Source: Saccharopolyspora thermophila (GTDB lineage Bacteria; Actinomycetota; Actinomycetes; Mycobacteriales; Pseudonocardiaceae). From it: a DNA stretch of 64,000 nucleotides. The notes below the pieces were generated by a model that worked only from the letters and a program-made list of their open reading frames with translations, did not search any database and was not told the origin of the DNA. Numbering within the stretch: the stretch's first letter is position 1; each line of letters starts with the position of its first letter. This document shows, piece after piece, positions 52,516 to 62,543 of the stretch. The position numbers and the translations under genes are program-made. The stretch covers positions 142,200 through 206,199 of the forward strand of contig NZ_BMMT01000004.1 of NCBI RefSeq assembly GCF_014646075.1, given 5' to 3'.

Positions 52516-54704
52516 GTGCTCGCTCCGGTCGTCTCAGCCGCGGCCAGCTCCCTGCGCACCCGCCGCTCCTCAGCGGTGGGGATGAGCCCGGACGGTGCCC
52601 ACAGCTTCGACTCCTCGTACGGGGCCTCGGTGTCGGACAGCGGCGCACTGGCCCGTATCGCCTTGATCCAGACCCGGACCGCGTCGAGCAGCACGATCAC
52701 GATGAGCAGCGCGAACAGGATGCTCAGCACCCCGTCCACGGTGGAGTTGAGGACGACCTTCTGCATCGCCTCGACGGTGTGCGCCGTGCCCTTGCTGGTC
52801 TGCCCGGCATCCAGTGCCGCCTGGTAGGCCGCGCGCTGTGCGAAGAACCCGATCTTGGGGTCAGCGGAGAAGATCTTCTGCCAGCTCGCGGTCAACGTCA
52901 CCGCCGCGTCCCACGCCAGCGGCACCAGCGTCACCCACGCGTACCTGGCCCGCCCCGACTTGATCAGGATCGTCGTGGCCACCGCCAGCGCCACCGCGGC
53001 CAGCAGCTGGTTGGCGATGCCGAACAGCGGGAACAGCTGGTTGATGCCACCCAGCGGGTCGTTGACGCCGGCCCACAGGAAGTAGCCCCAGGCGCCGACG
53101 ATCGCCGCGCTGGCAATCCAGTTGCCCGGCTTCCAGCTGATGTCGCCGAAGCGCTTCCACACGTTGCCCACGGTGTCCTGCAGCATGAACCGGCCCACCC
53201 GGGTACCGGCGTCCACAGTGGTCAGAATGAACAGCGCTTCGAACATCACCGCGAAGTGGTACCAGAACGCCTTCATCGCGTCCCCGCCGATGACCTGCGA
53301 GAACACCTCGGACAACCCGACCGCCAGCGTCGGTGCGCCACCGCTGCGGCCGACCAGCGTCTCCTCGTCCACCGCCGCGGCGGCCGCGGCGAGCTGCTCC
53401 GGGGTGACGTGGAACCCGATGCCGGCCACCGCCTGCGACGCCGACTGCAGCGTGTCGCCGAGCGCCGTGGCCGGCATGTTCATCGCGAAGTACAGCCCCG
53501 GGTCGATGATGCACGCCGCGGCCAGCGCCATGATCGCCACGAACGACTCGGTGAGCATGCCCCCGTAGCCGATGACCCGGACCTGCGACTCCTTCTCGAT
53601 CATCTTCGGCGTGGTGCCTGACGACACCAGCGCGTGGAAGCCGGACAGCGCGCCGCAGGCGATCGTGATGAACACGAACGGGAACAGCGCGCCGGAGAAC
53701 ACCGGGCCCTGCGCGTTGAGCGCGAACTCGGTGATCGCCTCGGTCTTCATCGTCGGCAGCGCGATGAGGATCGACGCCGCCAGCATCGCCACGACGCCGA
53801 CCTTCATGAAGGTGCTCAGGTAGTCGCGCGGGGCCAGCAGCATCCACACCGGCAGCACCGAGGCGACGAAGCCGTACACCACCAGCATGAAGGTCAGCTG
53901 GTTGCCGGTGAGGGTGAACGCCTCGGCCAGCGCGGAGTCGGCCACCCAGCTGCCCGCCACGATGCTCAGCAGCAGCAGCGCGACACCGATCACGGAGGTC
54001 TCGACGATCTTGCCGGGCCGCAGGTAGCGCAGGTAGAAGCCCATGAACAGGGCGATCGGGATGGTCATGCCAATGGAGAAGGTGCCCCACGGCGAGCCCT
54101 TGAGGGCGTTGACGACCACCAGCGCCAGCACCGCCAGCAGGATGATCATGATGGCCAGCACCGCGACCAGTGCCGCGATGCCGCCGATCGGGCCGATCTC
54201 CTCGCGCGCCATCTGCCCGAGGCTGCGGCCGTTGCGGCGGGTGGAGAAGAACAGCACCACCATGTCCTGCACCGCACCGGCGAAGATGACGCCGACGATG
54301 ATCCAGAGCGTGCCCGGCAGGTAACCCATCTGCGCGGCCAGCACCGGGCCCACCAGCGGCCCGGCCCCGGCGATTGCCGCGAAGTGGTGGCCGAACAGCA
54401 CCCGTCGGTCGGTGGGCTGGAAGTCGGTCGCGTTGTTCAGCCGCTCCGCCGGGGTCGCCCGGGTGTCGTCGGCTCCCAGCACCCGGTAGGTGATGAACCG
54501 CGCGTAGAACCGGTAGGCGATGGCGTACGAGGCCAGGGCCGCGAAGACCAGCCAGGCCGCGGAGATCTCCTCACCTCTGCTGAGCGCGAGGATGCCCCAT
54601 GCGATCGCGCCGACGATCGCCACCAGTACCCAGACGGCGATCTCCTTGGGACTGATCCGCCGCTTCCGTGCCGTCCCGCTACTGGGAACCGTTGTCGTAG
54701 CCAC
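52512..54704 (-). CDS. cstA: Carbon starvation protein CstA (peptide/pyruvate transporter)
   Basis: A 730-residue membrane protein of the CstA family with 16-18 helices. Motifs include HFAAIAGAGPLVGPVLAAQM, FHALVSSGTTPKMIEKES and GINQLFPLFGIANQLLAAVA. It imports pyruvate or peptides, usually under carbon limitation. GTG 54704 was taken as start because the family begins shortly before the first helix; frames extend further upstream without a good site. Operon with ybdD. Confidence 0.92.
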   Translation of the reverse strand: MATTTVPSSGTARKRRISPKEIAVWVLVAIVGAIAWGILALSRGEEISAAWLVFAALASYAIAYRFYARFITYRVLGADDTRATPAERLNNATDFQPTDRRVLFGHHFAAIAGAGPLVGPVLAAQMGYLPGTLWIIVGVIFAGAVQDMVVLFFSTRRNGRSLGQMAREEIGPIGGIAALVAVLAIMIILLAVLALVVVNALKGSPWGTFSIGMTIPIALFMGFYLRYLRPGKIVETSVIGVALLLLSIVAGSWVADSALAEAFTLTGNQLTFMLVVYGFVASVLPVWMLLAPRDYLSTFMKVGVVAMLAASILIALPTMKTEAITEFALNAQGPVFSGALFPFVFITIACGALSGFHALVSSGTTPKMIEKESQVRVIGYGGMLTESFVAIMALAAACIIDPGLYFAMNMPATALGDTLQSASQAVAGIGFHVTPEQLAAAAAAVDEETLVGRSGGAPTLAVGLSEVFSQVIGGDAMKAFWYHFAVMFEALFILTTVDAGTRVGRFMLQDTVGNVWKRFGDISWKPGNWIASAAIVGAWGYFLWAGVNDPLGGINQLFPLFGIANQLLAAVALAVATTILIKSGRARYAWVTLVPLAWDAAVTLTASWQKIFSADPKIGFFAQRAAYQAALDAGQTSKGTAHTVEAMQKVVLNSTVDGVLSILFALLIVIVLLDAVRVWIKAIRASAPLSDTEAPYEESKLWAPSGLIPTAEERRVRRELAAAETTGAST

Positions 54705-54809
54705 TGTCCACGGACTCCATTCCTGCGTTGTGCTGCACGGGGACGAAACGCGCACAGCAATGAGAGAATCTGATTGGATATCGGTGGATGTCCAGCCTGT
54801 TCCGGCGAC

Positions 54810-54839
54810 GTAACCAGGATGTAAGACACGCCTGGTTAC
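54810..54839 (-). terminator. Hairpin between the LLM oxidoreductase and cstA
   Basis: GTAACCAGG (54810-54818) and CCTGGTTAC (54831-54839) form a 9-bp perfect stem with a 12-base loop, 16 bases past the stop of the upstream minus-strand gene. Confidence 0.6.
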
Positions 54840-54854
54840 CTGGGGTGACCGTGG

Positions 54855-55679
54855 TCAGCTGAGGCGTCCGGCGAGTTCGGCGAACTCGTCGAGCCTGCGC
54901 AGCGACTCGTCGCGGCCGCGGGTGGGCAGGTAGAACAGCGTGCGGTCGACGTCGGCCGCGGCGTAGGACTCGATGATGTGCGGATCGCGCGGCGCCCCGT
55001 ACACGGTGACCGGGACCCGTCGGCCCGCGCGGTCGCGGACCTTCGCCACCAGCTCGGCCAGGTTCTCGGTGCCGGCGCGCGGCAGCCAGCCGCCGCCGTA
55101 CTCGGCCACCCGCGCCAGGGCCCGCTCGCTCTCCCCGCCGACATAGATCGGCGGGTGCGGCTGCTGGACCGGCTTGGGCCAGGAGAAGATCGGGTCGAAG
55201 TCGACGAAGCGGCCGTGGAACTCGGCCTGCTCGGCGGTCCAGATCTCCCGCATCGCGCGGATCCGCTCGTCCATCAGCGCACCCCGGGTGGCCGGGTCGG
55301 TGCCGTGGTTGCGCATCTCCTCACGGTTCCAGCCCGCGCCCACCCCGAAGATGACCCGGCCGCCGGAGACCACGTCGAGGCTGGCGACCTCCTTGGCGGT
55401 GGTGATCGGATCGCGTTCGACGACCAGCGCGATGCCGGTGGCCACCAGCAGTCGCTCGGTCACCGCTGCGGCCGCGGTCAGTGCCACGAACGGGTCCAGC
55501 GTCCGGTAGTAGATGCGGGGCAGGTCGCCGCCTTCCGGGAAGGGCGACTCCCGGCTGACCGGGATGTGGGTGTGCTCGGCGACGAACAGCGAGTCGAAGT
55601 CGCGTTCCTCCAGCGCCCGCCCGAGATCCGCCGCCGCGATCCCCTCGTCGGTGATGAACGTGGAAACACCGAACCGCAT
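54855..55679 (-). CDS. LLM-class F420-dependent oxidoreductase (TIGR03619-like)
   Basis: A 274-residue luciferase-like protein. It starts MRFGVSTFITDEGIAAADLG and has SLFVAEHTHIPVSRESPFPE, then the PHPPIYVGGESERALARVAE motif common to F420-dependent LLM enzymes. The physiological substrate is unknown. A short-leadered transcript is likely; it is divergent from the sigma factor gene. Confidence 0.85.
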   Translation of the reverse strand: MRFGVSTFITDEGIAAADLGRALEERDFDSLFVAEHTHIPVSRESPFPEGGDLPRIYYRTLDPFVALTAAAAVTERLLVATGIALVVERDPITTAKEVASLDVVSGGRVIFGVGAGWNREEMRNHGTDPATRGALMDERIRAMREIWTAEQAEFHGRFVDFDPIFSWPKPVQQPHPPIYVGGESERALARVAEYGGGWLPRAGTENLAELVAKVRDRAGRRVPVTVYGAPRDPHIIESYAAADVDRTLFYLPTRGRDESLRRLDEFAELAGRLS

Positions 55680-56020
55680 CCGAGCCCTCCTCACCGCCAG
55701 ATGCACCACACCTACCTCCGCGAACAGGTCGCGGCAAGCCGAAGGTGTCCCGTCCCCGCGGGGTTACGCCGTGTGCGCCGGGTACTGCTGCGGTGGGGCG
55801 GACCTGCGGTGATCCGTCTGGCGGCGGCGCCTGCGCGAAGCCGCCACCCGCTGATCAACTTCGACTGCATCGGTAAACTTCGCCGCCGTTGGGCGCAGCC
55901 GATGGGCGACCACACCGAATCCGGTCGCAACCACAGAGGGGGTCTCGGGCGTCGTGCACAGATGTGACGGTGTCGATCGCATTGCCCGTGACCGCCTGGC
56001 CGGGCGACGGGCTGGCGGCA
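55680..56020. other. Divergent intergenic region
   Basis: About 340 bases between the LLM gene and the sigma-factor gene. No gene or clear palindrome seen. It must contain both promoters. A GTG at 55970 would extend the sigma factor by 17 residues. Confidence 0.45.
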
Positions 56021-56512
56021 ATGGATGAACTGACGAGCAAGTTGACCGACCTCTACCAGGAGCATTACAAGCAGCTCTTGCGCATCGCCGTCCTGTTGGT
56101 GGACGACCGCGCCTCCGCGGAGGACATCGTGCAGGACGCCTACGTGCGGGTTTTCGACTCCCGCAGCAGACTGCGCGATCCGGACAAGGCGTTGGCGTTC
56201 CTGCGGCAGGCGGTGCTCAACCGCGCCCGCTCCATGCTGCGGCGCAGGCGGATCGCCAAGAAGTACCAGCCCCGGCTGGCCACCCAGGACTGCCAACCGG
56301 ACGACACCGGGCGCGGGGTGGACCGGGCCGTGTTGGCCGCCGCCCTGGCGCAGCTGCCGCGGCGGCAGCGCGAGGCCGTGGTGCTGCGCTACTACGCCGA
56401 TCTCAGCGAGGCCCGCACCGCCGAGGTGATGGGCTGCAGCCAGGGAGCGGTGAAGTCGTACTGCTCGCGTGGTGTCGCGCGGCTGTCGGATCTGCTGGGG
56501 GAGCGGGTGTGA
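56021..56512 (+). CDS. ECF RNA polymerase sigma factor (SigE-like family)
   Basis: A 163-residue ECF sigma factor. Region 2 is DLYQEHYKQLLRIAVLLVDD and SAEDIVQDAYVRVF. Region 4 is LPRRQREAVVLRYYADLSEA with the HTH AEVMGCSQGAVKSYCSRGVA. It overlaps the next gene, a membrane protein that is probably its anti-sigma partner (GTGA). Confidence 0.88.
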   Translation: MDELTSKLTDLYQEHYKQLLRIAVLLVDDRASAEDIVQDAYVRVFDSRSRLRDPDKALAFLRQAVLNRARSMLRRRRIAKKYQPRLATQDCQPDDTGRGVDRAVLAAALAQLPRRQREAVVLRYYADLSEARTAEVMGCSQGAVKSYCSRGVARLSDLLGERV

Positions 56513-57543
56513 ACGACGGGAACAGCGCTCGGGAAGCGGAGCTGGTGCGCGCGCACCTGCACCGGCTCGTCGAGGACGTCGAACCCCGACCGGACGCGTT
56601 GCCGCGGCTGCTGGCTGCCGCCCGGCGGCGGAGGTCACCGCGACGACCGCTGATCGCCGCGCTGGGTGCGGTCGGCGCTGCCGCGGTGGCGTTTCTGGTG
56701 GCCGTGGTGTTCGTCCCGCAGCAGCCGGAGCTGGCGCCGGTCAGCGTGCAGCCCAACACCTACCTGGCCGCCCCGCAGCCGGGCGTCATCGCCTCCTTCG
56801 ACGTGCTCTCCGGGCAGGAGAACAGCCAGGTCGCCACCGTCACCGGGGCCGACACCACCGTGCTGGCCGCCGACCGCGACCGGGTCTACACCGTGGTGTC
56901 CACAGCGGACGGTCGACGGGTGGCCGAGGTGTCCGCGCGGGGACAGCGGGTGCTGCCCGGGAAGGTCGGCGACAGCCGCGTCCTCGCGGCCGGTGGTGGT
57001 CGCGTCGCCTACCTCGACGGCACCGACGTGGTCGTCGTGCACGACCAGCAGCAGCACCGCATCCCGGTCCCGGCGCACCTGCGGGTCGAGGACCTGGCGC
57101 TGGCCGCGGACGGTCGGCTGGCGGTGCTGGTCACCCCGCGCGACGGCGGGCAGGCCAGCAGCGTGCTGGTGCTCCCGCCGGACGCGACCTCGCTGAGCGC
57201 CCGGGTTGAGGCGACGTCCGGCGAGGCGTGCGGTCCGGTGGCCGTCGCCTGGACGGGCCGGGACGTGGCCGCACTGCAGCCCGTGGACTGCGCCGACGAC
57301 CGACTGCGGGTGGCGACCTTCGCCGGGGACAGCGGCCGCAAGATCGGTGCCGGAACGGTCTTCCGCACTCCGCCGCTGGCCCCCGGGAGCGCGCGGCTGT
57401 CCACCGATGTGCTGGGCCGGTTCCTGGTGTCCACCGCCGGCCAGGGCCAGTGGCTGGTCGACGGTTCCGCGGTGCGGCCGATCCCGCCTGCCTGCACCAC
57501 CGACGGCGTCTGCGCGGCCGGTCCCGGCACGTTCTGGGGTTGA
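56509..57543 (+). CDS. Single-pass membrane protein, probable anti-sigma or sensor partner
   Basis: A 344-residue protein. An 48-residue cytosolic N-terminus with an arginine-rich end (LLAAARRRRSPRRP) precedes one membrane helix (about 49-69). The exported C-terminal domain (about 270 residues) has repeated short beta motifs like a propeller (DTTVLAADRDRVYTVVSTAD; GRVAYLDGTDVVVV). The coupling to the ECF gene suggests an anti-sigma factor, but no zinc-binding HxxxCxxC motif is present. Confidence 0.65.
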   Translation: MNDGNSAREAELVRAHLHRLVEDVEPRPDALPRLLAAARRRRSPRRPLIAALGAVGAAAVAFLVAVVFVPQQPELAPVSVQPNTYLAAPQPGVIASFDVLSGQENSQVATVTGADTTVLAADRDRVYTVVSTADGRRVAEVSARGQRVLPGKVGDSRVLAAGGGRVAYLDGTDVVVVHDQQQHRIPVPAHLRVEDLALAADGRLAVLVTPRDGGQASSVLVLPPDATSLSARVEATSGEACGPVAVAWTGRDVAALQPVDCADDRLRVATFAGDSGRKIGAGTVFRTPPLAPGSARLSTDVLGRFLVSTAGQGQWLVDGSAVRPIPPACTTDGVCAAGPGTFWG

Positions 57544-57645
57544 TCACGCTCCGCAGCGCGGACACGCCCCTGATCAGATCAATGTCGTGCCCGGGCAGCG
57601 ACCCGCCGGGATCATCTGATCGACTCCCGGCGCGAACAGACAGGG

Positions 57646-58320
57646 GTGGACGTGCAGGCGCAACAACGGGAACTGGCGCGGCTGTACCGGGTCGCCCTGG
57701 ATCGGCCGCGCTGGCAGCAGGTCCTGGCGTTCGCGGTGTCGCTGTGGACGCTCGCGTGGATCGCCGGGCAGTTCCTCGGCCCGGACGACGCGCCGACCGC
57801 GTTGGGCGTGCTGGGCGAGCTCGCCGCCCGCCTCGGCCTCACCGGGGGCTCATGGTCGCAGCGCCTGGTCGAGACGTGGCAGACCAGCGGCGGCGGGTTC
57901 GCGCTGCTGGGCGGGCTGCTGTGGGCGGCGACGACCGAGCGCGGCCAACTGCCCGCGCTGCTCGGCTGGGTGGCCGTGATGCTGGGGTCCGAGCGCCTGG
58001 GCTACCAGCCGGCGATCCTGCTCGCGGTGGCGACCATGGTGGGTTTCGTGGTGGTGCTGTGGCTGGCGGCGTTGACCAGCAACCGGTTCGTCGACCGGCG
58101 CACCACCCTGCTGCCACGCGACGTGGTGCGCGCGGGGGTGACCGCCGCCGCGTTGTCGGCCGTCGTCCCGCTGTACTCCCTGGCGTTCTTCCTGACCTGC
58201 CTCGGCAGGCCGTACCTGACGAAGGCGCCCCGCCTGCTGCCGCTCGAGCGTGCCCCCGGCCGCGGCGGCGGGACCCGGATTCCCGAACAGCCCGCACCGC
58301 ACCGCGAACCCGACGCGTGA
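57646..58320 (+). CDS. Membrane protein of unknown function
   Basis: A 224-residue protein with about four to five membrane helices (roughly 27-45, 92-110, 112-150 and 162-185) and a polar proline-rich tail. GTG start preceded by ACAGGGG. No domain recognised. Convergent with the next gene. Confidence 0.6.
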   Translation: MDVQAQQRELARLYRVALDRPRWQQVLAFAVSLWTLAWIAGQFLGPDDAPTALGVLGELAARLGLTGGSWSQRLVETWQTSGGGFALLGGLLWAATTERGQLPALLGWVAVMLGSERLGYQPAILLAVATMVGFVVVLWLAALTSNRFVDRRTTLLPRDVVRAGVTAAALSAVVPLYSLAFFLTCLGRPYLTKAPRLLPLERAPGRGGGTRIPEQPAPHREPDA

Positions 58321-58344
58321 GCCCCGCCGGCCGGTCCGACGCTC

Positions 58345-59595
58345 TCAGGGCTGGGGGGTCAGGCGCAGCCCGCGTTCGGCCAGGGCCCGCAGTCCCACGT
58401 CGCCCGGTGTCGAGCTGCGCTGCCGCCACACCGTCTGCACGATGCGCAGCCGGTTGCCGTTCTGCTCCACGACCTGCGCCGCGTTGTCGAACCCGTCGGG
58501 GCCACCGGGCCAGCCGCGGCCCTCGGCGACCAGGTCGGTGATCCCGCCGGTGCCCGCCGAGTCGAGGAGACCTCGCAGTTCGGTCGCGGCCTGCCGGTCC
58601 GGCAGCTCCACCACCGCCACCGACACGGCGGCCGGACGACCGGACACCTGGGTCTCGAACACCGCTCGGGTCAGGCTCCGGCACTCTCGCTGCTCGAACC
58701 AGTGCTGCACATCGCCGAAGGCGTGCCGCACGCACGAGGCGTCCCGGTCCCCGACCCGCTGCACGAACTCCACGCCGTCGACCCGCTGCACCGCCGGCGC
58801 CTGCGGCGGCGGACTCGCGGCCGGTTCGTCCAGCGCCCACCACAGCGCGGCCACGCAGACGAGCAGCACCAGGGCCGCGGCCGCCGCGATCCACCTGGTG
58901 CGCGGGGGCAGCCGACGGATCAGGTCAGCGGCCCGGGGCTCGGCGTATCTCGGGATCAGCATCGTGTCCGCGGTCGCCAAATCGGCGCTGGCCTCCTCCG
59001 GGAAGCCCTCCGCGACGAGCTCTTCGGCGGTCAGCTCGCAGCTCTCGTCGAGGACCCGCAGCAGCCGCTGCACGGGCTCGACCGGGCACGGTCGCTCGTA
59101 GGTGGCCAGCTCGCGGACGGCGGCCAGCACCGACGTCGTGTTCGGCGACACCACCCGCACCCCGCGGTGCAGGTCGGTCGTGGGCTGCGTGACCTGCCCG
59201 ACGTAGGGGCCGACGGCGACGATCGCCGCCACCGGCAGCGGCTCCAGGTCCCGCGTCTGCAGGCTGCGGGCCAGCGCCGCGGCGGACTCCAGCGCCTCCA
59301 GGCCCGGGTTGACCGCGCCCTCGGCGCGCACCATCGGCCAGCCGTCGACGGTCCACGGGGTCTGCAGCGGCGCGTCCACCTTCAGCGCCGGCTCCGGCAG
59401 GTCGACGCCGACCACGACGATCACGCCGCGCGGCACCACGATCACCGCGTCCAGCGGCCGGGGACCGCCCGGTGGGCGGCAGCCGAACACCGCCACCCCG
59501 CCGAGCACCGAACCGCCCGCGCCCCACGCCGAGATGGCCGCCCGGACGTCGGCGCCGACCTTGGTCGGTTCCGCTCCGAGCCGCACCGTCCGCAT
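58345..59595 (-). CDS. Conserved hypothetical protein with one membrane helix
   Basis: A 416-residue protein. The N-terminal half (1-225) looks like an NERD/nuclease-related-type alpha-beta domain (AVIVVPRGVIVVVGVDLPEP). One membrane helix (WIAAAAALVLLVCVAALWW, about 236-254) leads to an extracytoplasmic domain with paired cysteines (ASCVRHAF, RECRSLTR). This arrangement is common in actinomycete hypothetical proteins. Function unknown. Confidence 0.65.
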   Translation of the reverse strand: MRTVRLGAEPTKVGADVRAAISAWGAGGSVLGGVAVFGCRPPGGPRPLDAVIVVPRGVIVVVGVDLPEPALKVDAPLQTPWTVDGWPMVRAEGAVNPGLEALESAAALARSLQTRDLEPLPVAAIVAVGPYVGQVTQPTTDLHRGVRVVSPNTTSVLAAVRELATYERPCPVEPVQRLLRVLDESCELTAEELVAEGFPEEASADLATADTMLIPRYAEPRAADLIRRLPPRTRWIAAAAALVLLVCVAALWWALDEPAASPPPQAPAVQRVDGVEFVQRVGDRDASCVRHAFGDVQHWFEQRECRSLTRAVFETQVSGRPAAVSVAVVELPDRQAATELRGLLDSAGTGGITDLVAEGRGWPGGPDGFDNAAQVVEQNGNRLRIVQTVWRQRSSTPGDVGLRALAERGLRLTPQP

Positions 59596-59985
59596 GAGGA
59601 CCTCCCCACATCCACCGCCGTCGAACCGGTGGTCACCCACTGTTCGATCGATGACGTTAGCCGGGTGGGGCAGGTATTGTCGCGGGGTTGCGCTATTCGT
59701 CCGATCGAGTGGTATCCACCACTCGTCCGCCGCTGTCGCACTGCTGCGTTCGAGCGACGCCGCACACCCCGGAAAGCGGCCCGGATCTGCGATTACCGCT
59801 ATTCGGAGCAGTCTGCGGGGCGGTGCCCGCGAGCTGCCCGGCGGCGTGATCCCGCCAGACGGATGCCCCGGTTCTGGTGGCGAAGCGCTCAGGCCGCAAT
59901 GCAGAATGGCGCCGCACCTGTTGATCGGCGCAGGTTCGCGAGGTCGTAGGGGAAGACGTCCCTCGTCGAACAGCGGAGGTCAGCA
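59596..59985. other. Divergent intergenic region, nothing recognised
   Basis: About 390 bases between divergent genes, with only short overlapping frames. It must contain promoters for both. Confidence 0.4.
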
Positions 59986-60501
59986 GTGAGCACCCGTGGC
60001 AGCGACAGTGGCCGCACATCTGGTGTGGTCTACGTCCACTCGTCGCCGTCTGCGGTCTGCCCGCACGTCGAATGGGCGATCTCTGGCGCACTCGGCGTTC
60101 GGACGGAACTTCGCTGGACGGCGCAACCGGCGGCCCCCGGGCAACTCCGCGCGGAGTGCAACTGGGTGGGTGAGCCGGGCACCGGCGCGCGTCTGGTCAG
60201 CGCGTTGCGCGCGTGGCCGATGCTTCGTTTCGAAGTCACCGAAGATCCCAGTCCAGGCGTGGACGGCCAGCGGTTCTGCCACGCACCGGGTCTCGGGCTG
60301 TGGCGCGCCTGCACCAGCGCCAACGGCGACATCGTGGTGAGCGAGGACCAGCTGCGCACCCTGGCGGCCAACGCCAAGGGCCCCGAGTCCTTCAGCCACC
60401 GGGTGGACCAGTTGCTGGGAGCCGCGTGGGACGACGCGCTCGAGCCGTTCCGCCGGGCCGGCGACGGTGCCCCGGTCACCTGGCTGCACCGCGTCGGCTG
60501 A
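59986..60501 (+). CDS. DUF3145 family protein
   Basis: A 171-residue soluble protein with VVYVHSSPSAVCPHVEWAIS and the WEAT-type core (LRAECNWVGEPGTGARLVSA) that define DUF3145, a family restricted to actinobacteria and often next to the fatty-acid synthase genes. Function unknown. GTG start follows GGAGG. Confidence 0.8.
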   Translation: MSTRGSDSGRTSGVVYVHSSPSAVCPHVEWAISGALGVRTELRWTAQPAAPGQLRAECNWVGEPGTGARLVSALRAWPMLRFEVTEDPSPGVDGQRFCHAPGLGLWRACTSANGDIVVSEDQLRTLAANAKGPESFSHRVDQLLGAAWDDALEPFRRAGDGAPVTWLHRVG

Positions 60502-60552
60502 TCGTGGCGGAACCGCCCCGGGCGGATTAGCTGATGTGCGAAGCTCTGGGGC

Positions 60553-61110
60553 GTGCGTTCGTGGTTCACATGGGGTCTTGCGCTCAGCGTCGTCGTGTTG
60601 CTCGCCGCAGTCGGCGGGGGTGTGCTGCTGGCCCGCGAGGTTTACTCCGTCCCACCGGTCGAGCAGCCGCAGAGCCAGGCCCAGTCGATCAGGTCACCGC
60701 TGGGCATCACCTACAGCGCGGACGCTGCTGCGCACCCCGACTTCGCGCAGATCGACCTTCTGCTGGGCAACCACTTCAACTCGATCAACACCAAGAGCTA
60801 CGACCTGTGGAAGTCCACAGTGGTCCCGTCGAAGTGGGATGAGCTGCCCGAGCAGCGGTGGCGGCAGAGCTACGGCTCCACTGAGGACCGGCAGATGATG
60901 GTGCACCGCATCGAGCGCGGCCCGGACGACTCCCTACTGGTGATGCTGACGTTCATGAGCACCCAGGACAAGTCGCAGGCGCCGCCGCAGCTGCGGGAGA
61001 CCTGCATCGTGTGGAACGTGGTGTACCCGGTGGTCGTCTACGACCGCACGCTGCGGCTGGACACCGACAAGCTGCCCAACAGCGCCCTGCTGGACCGGTG
61101 CCGGCAGTAG
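60553..61110 (+). CDS. Exported or membrane-anchored hypothetical protein
   Basis: A 185-residue protein with an N-terminal hydrophobic segment (residues 8-27) that may be an uncleaved anchor. The remainder is extracytoplasmic, with NTF2-like features (HFNSINTKSYDLWKSTVVP) and two cysteines near the end. No known family recognised beyond this. It is convergent with fabF. Confidence 0.6.
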   Translation: MRSWFTWGLALSVVVLLAAVGGGVLLAREVYSVPPVEQPQSQAQSIRSPLGITYSADAAAHPDFAQIDLLLGNHFNSINTKSYDLWKSTVVPSKWDELPEQRWRQSYGSTEDRQMMVHRIERGPDDSLLVMLTFMSTQDKSQAPPQLRETCIVWNVVYPVVVYDRTLRLDTDKLPNSALLDRCRQ

Positions 61111-61199
61111 CCGGGGGTCGCCGGTACCGCTAAGACTGACCCGTCTGATTCAGAGTCCGGCCGACCAGAGCGTGCTGGCGCAACCCCGGTATCGGTGGG

Positions 61200-61230
61200 G
61201 TCGCCCGCGTGCGGCGAACACGCGGGCGAC
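61200..61230. terminator. Bidirectional hairpin before fabF stop
   Basis: GTCGCCCGCGTG (61200-61211) and CACGCGGGCGAC (61219-61230) are perfect over 12 bases with a 7-base loop, in the convergent gap between 61110 and 61299. Confidence 0.75.
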
Positions 61231-61298
61231 CAGCGACGTGCGGCTGTCGCGCCGCAGCGCACCGGAAACCGGGGTGCGACCGGACCGGTGCGCCGCGG

Positions 61299-62543
61299 TC
61301 ATGCCCGGGCGAAGGCGAGTGCGACGTTGTGCCCGCCGAAGCCGAAGGCGTTGTTGAGCGCGGCGGTCTGCTCGACGTGCCGTGGCTTGTCGGCCACCAC
61401 GTCAAGCTCGACCTTCGGGTCGAGGTTCTCCAGGTTCCGCGTCGCCGGGATGACGCCGTGGTACAGCGAGAGGATCGTCACGATGCTCTCCACCGCACCG
61501 GCCCCACCGACCAGGTGGCCGAGCGAACCCTTCGGTGCGGTCACCACCGCGTCCGCGCCCAGCGCCTTGCGCACCGAGTTCGCCTCGCCCACGTCACCGA
61601 CCACGGTGGAGGTTGCGTGCGCGTTGACGTGCCCGATGTCCGACGCCTGCAGACCCGCGCTGTCCAGCGCCTTGCGCATCGCGCCGACCTGGCCGATGCC
61701 GTCCGGGTGGCTGCCGGTGATGTGGTAGGCGTCCGAGGTGATGCCCACCCCGGCCAGCCGCGCGTAGATCCGCGCCCCGCGCGCCCTGGCGTGCTCGGCG
61801 CTCTCCAGGACGACCGCCCCGGCGCCCTCGCCCATCACGAACCCGTCGCGGTCCACGTCGAACGGGCGGGAGGCCCGCTCCGGCTCGTCGTTGCGCGTGC
61901 TCAGGGTCCGGGCCTGGGCGAACCCGGCGATGGTGATCGGGTGGATGCAGGACTCCGCGCCACCGGCCACCACCACGTCGGCGTGCCCCTGCCGGATCAT
62001 GTCCCAGCCCTTGGCCAGGCCCTCGGCACCCGAGGCGCAGGCCGACGCGGGGGAGTGCACTCCGGCGCGGGCCCGCAGGTCCAGGCTGACCATGGCGGCC
62101 GGGCCGTTGGGCATGAGCATCGGGACGGTCAGCGGCGAGACCTTGCGCACCCCGCCGGTCTCCAGCAGGTCATCCTGCTGCAGCAGGGTCAGCGGGCCGC
62201 CGATGCCGGTGCCCAGCGACACCCCCAGCCGGTCGGGGTCGACCGGTTCGGAGTCGTCGGTGGGCAGCTCGAAACCGGCGTCCGCCCACGCCTCGCGGGC
62301 GGCGATGACCGCGATGGCCTCGCACCGGTCCATCCGGCGCAGCTGCACGCGCGGCAGCACCTCGCTCGGCTCGACCGCCAGCGGCGCACCGATCCTGGCC
62401 GGCAGCTCGTAGCGGTCCAGCCACTCGGCCTCCAGCCGGCGGATGCCGGTCGCGCCGTTGAGCACCCCGTCCCAGGTGGATGCGACGTCACCGCCCAGCG
62501 GCGTCGTCGCGCCCAACCCGGTGATGACGACCTCGGTGGTCAT
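61299..62543 (-). CDS. fabF: 3-oxoacyl-ACP synthase II
   Basis: A 414-residue ketosynthase. The catalytic cysteine is in SACASGAEGL, with histidines in NAHATSTVVGD and LGHLVGGAGA. It elongates acyl-ACP with malonyl-ACP. It overlaps the ACP gene by 4 bases and ends the fabD-fabH-acp-fabF operon. Confidence 0.95.
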   Translation of the reverse strand: MTTEVVITGLGATTPLGGDVASTWDGVLNGATGIRRLEAEWLDRYELPARIGAPLAVEPSEVLPRVQLRRMDRCEAIAVIAAREAWADAGFELPTDDSEPVDPDRLGVSLGTGIGGPLTLLQQDDLLETGGVRKVSPLTVPMLMPNGPAAMVSLDLRARAGVHSPASACASGAEGLAKGWDMIRQGHADVVVAGGAESCIHPITIAGFAQARTLSTRNDEPERASRPFDVDRDGFVMGEGAGAVVLESAEHARARGARIYARLAGVGITSDAYHITGSHPDGIGQVGAMRKALDSAGLQASDIGHVNAHATSTVVGDVGEANSVRKALGADAVVTAPKGSLGHLVGGAGAVESIVTILSLYHGVIPATRNLENLDPKVELDVVADKPRHVEQTAALNNAFGFGGHNVALAFARA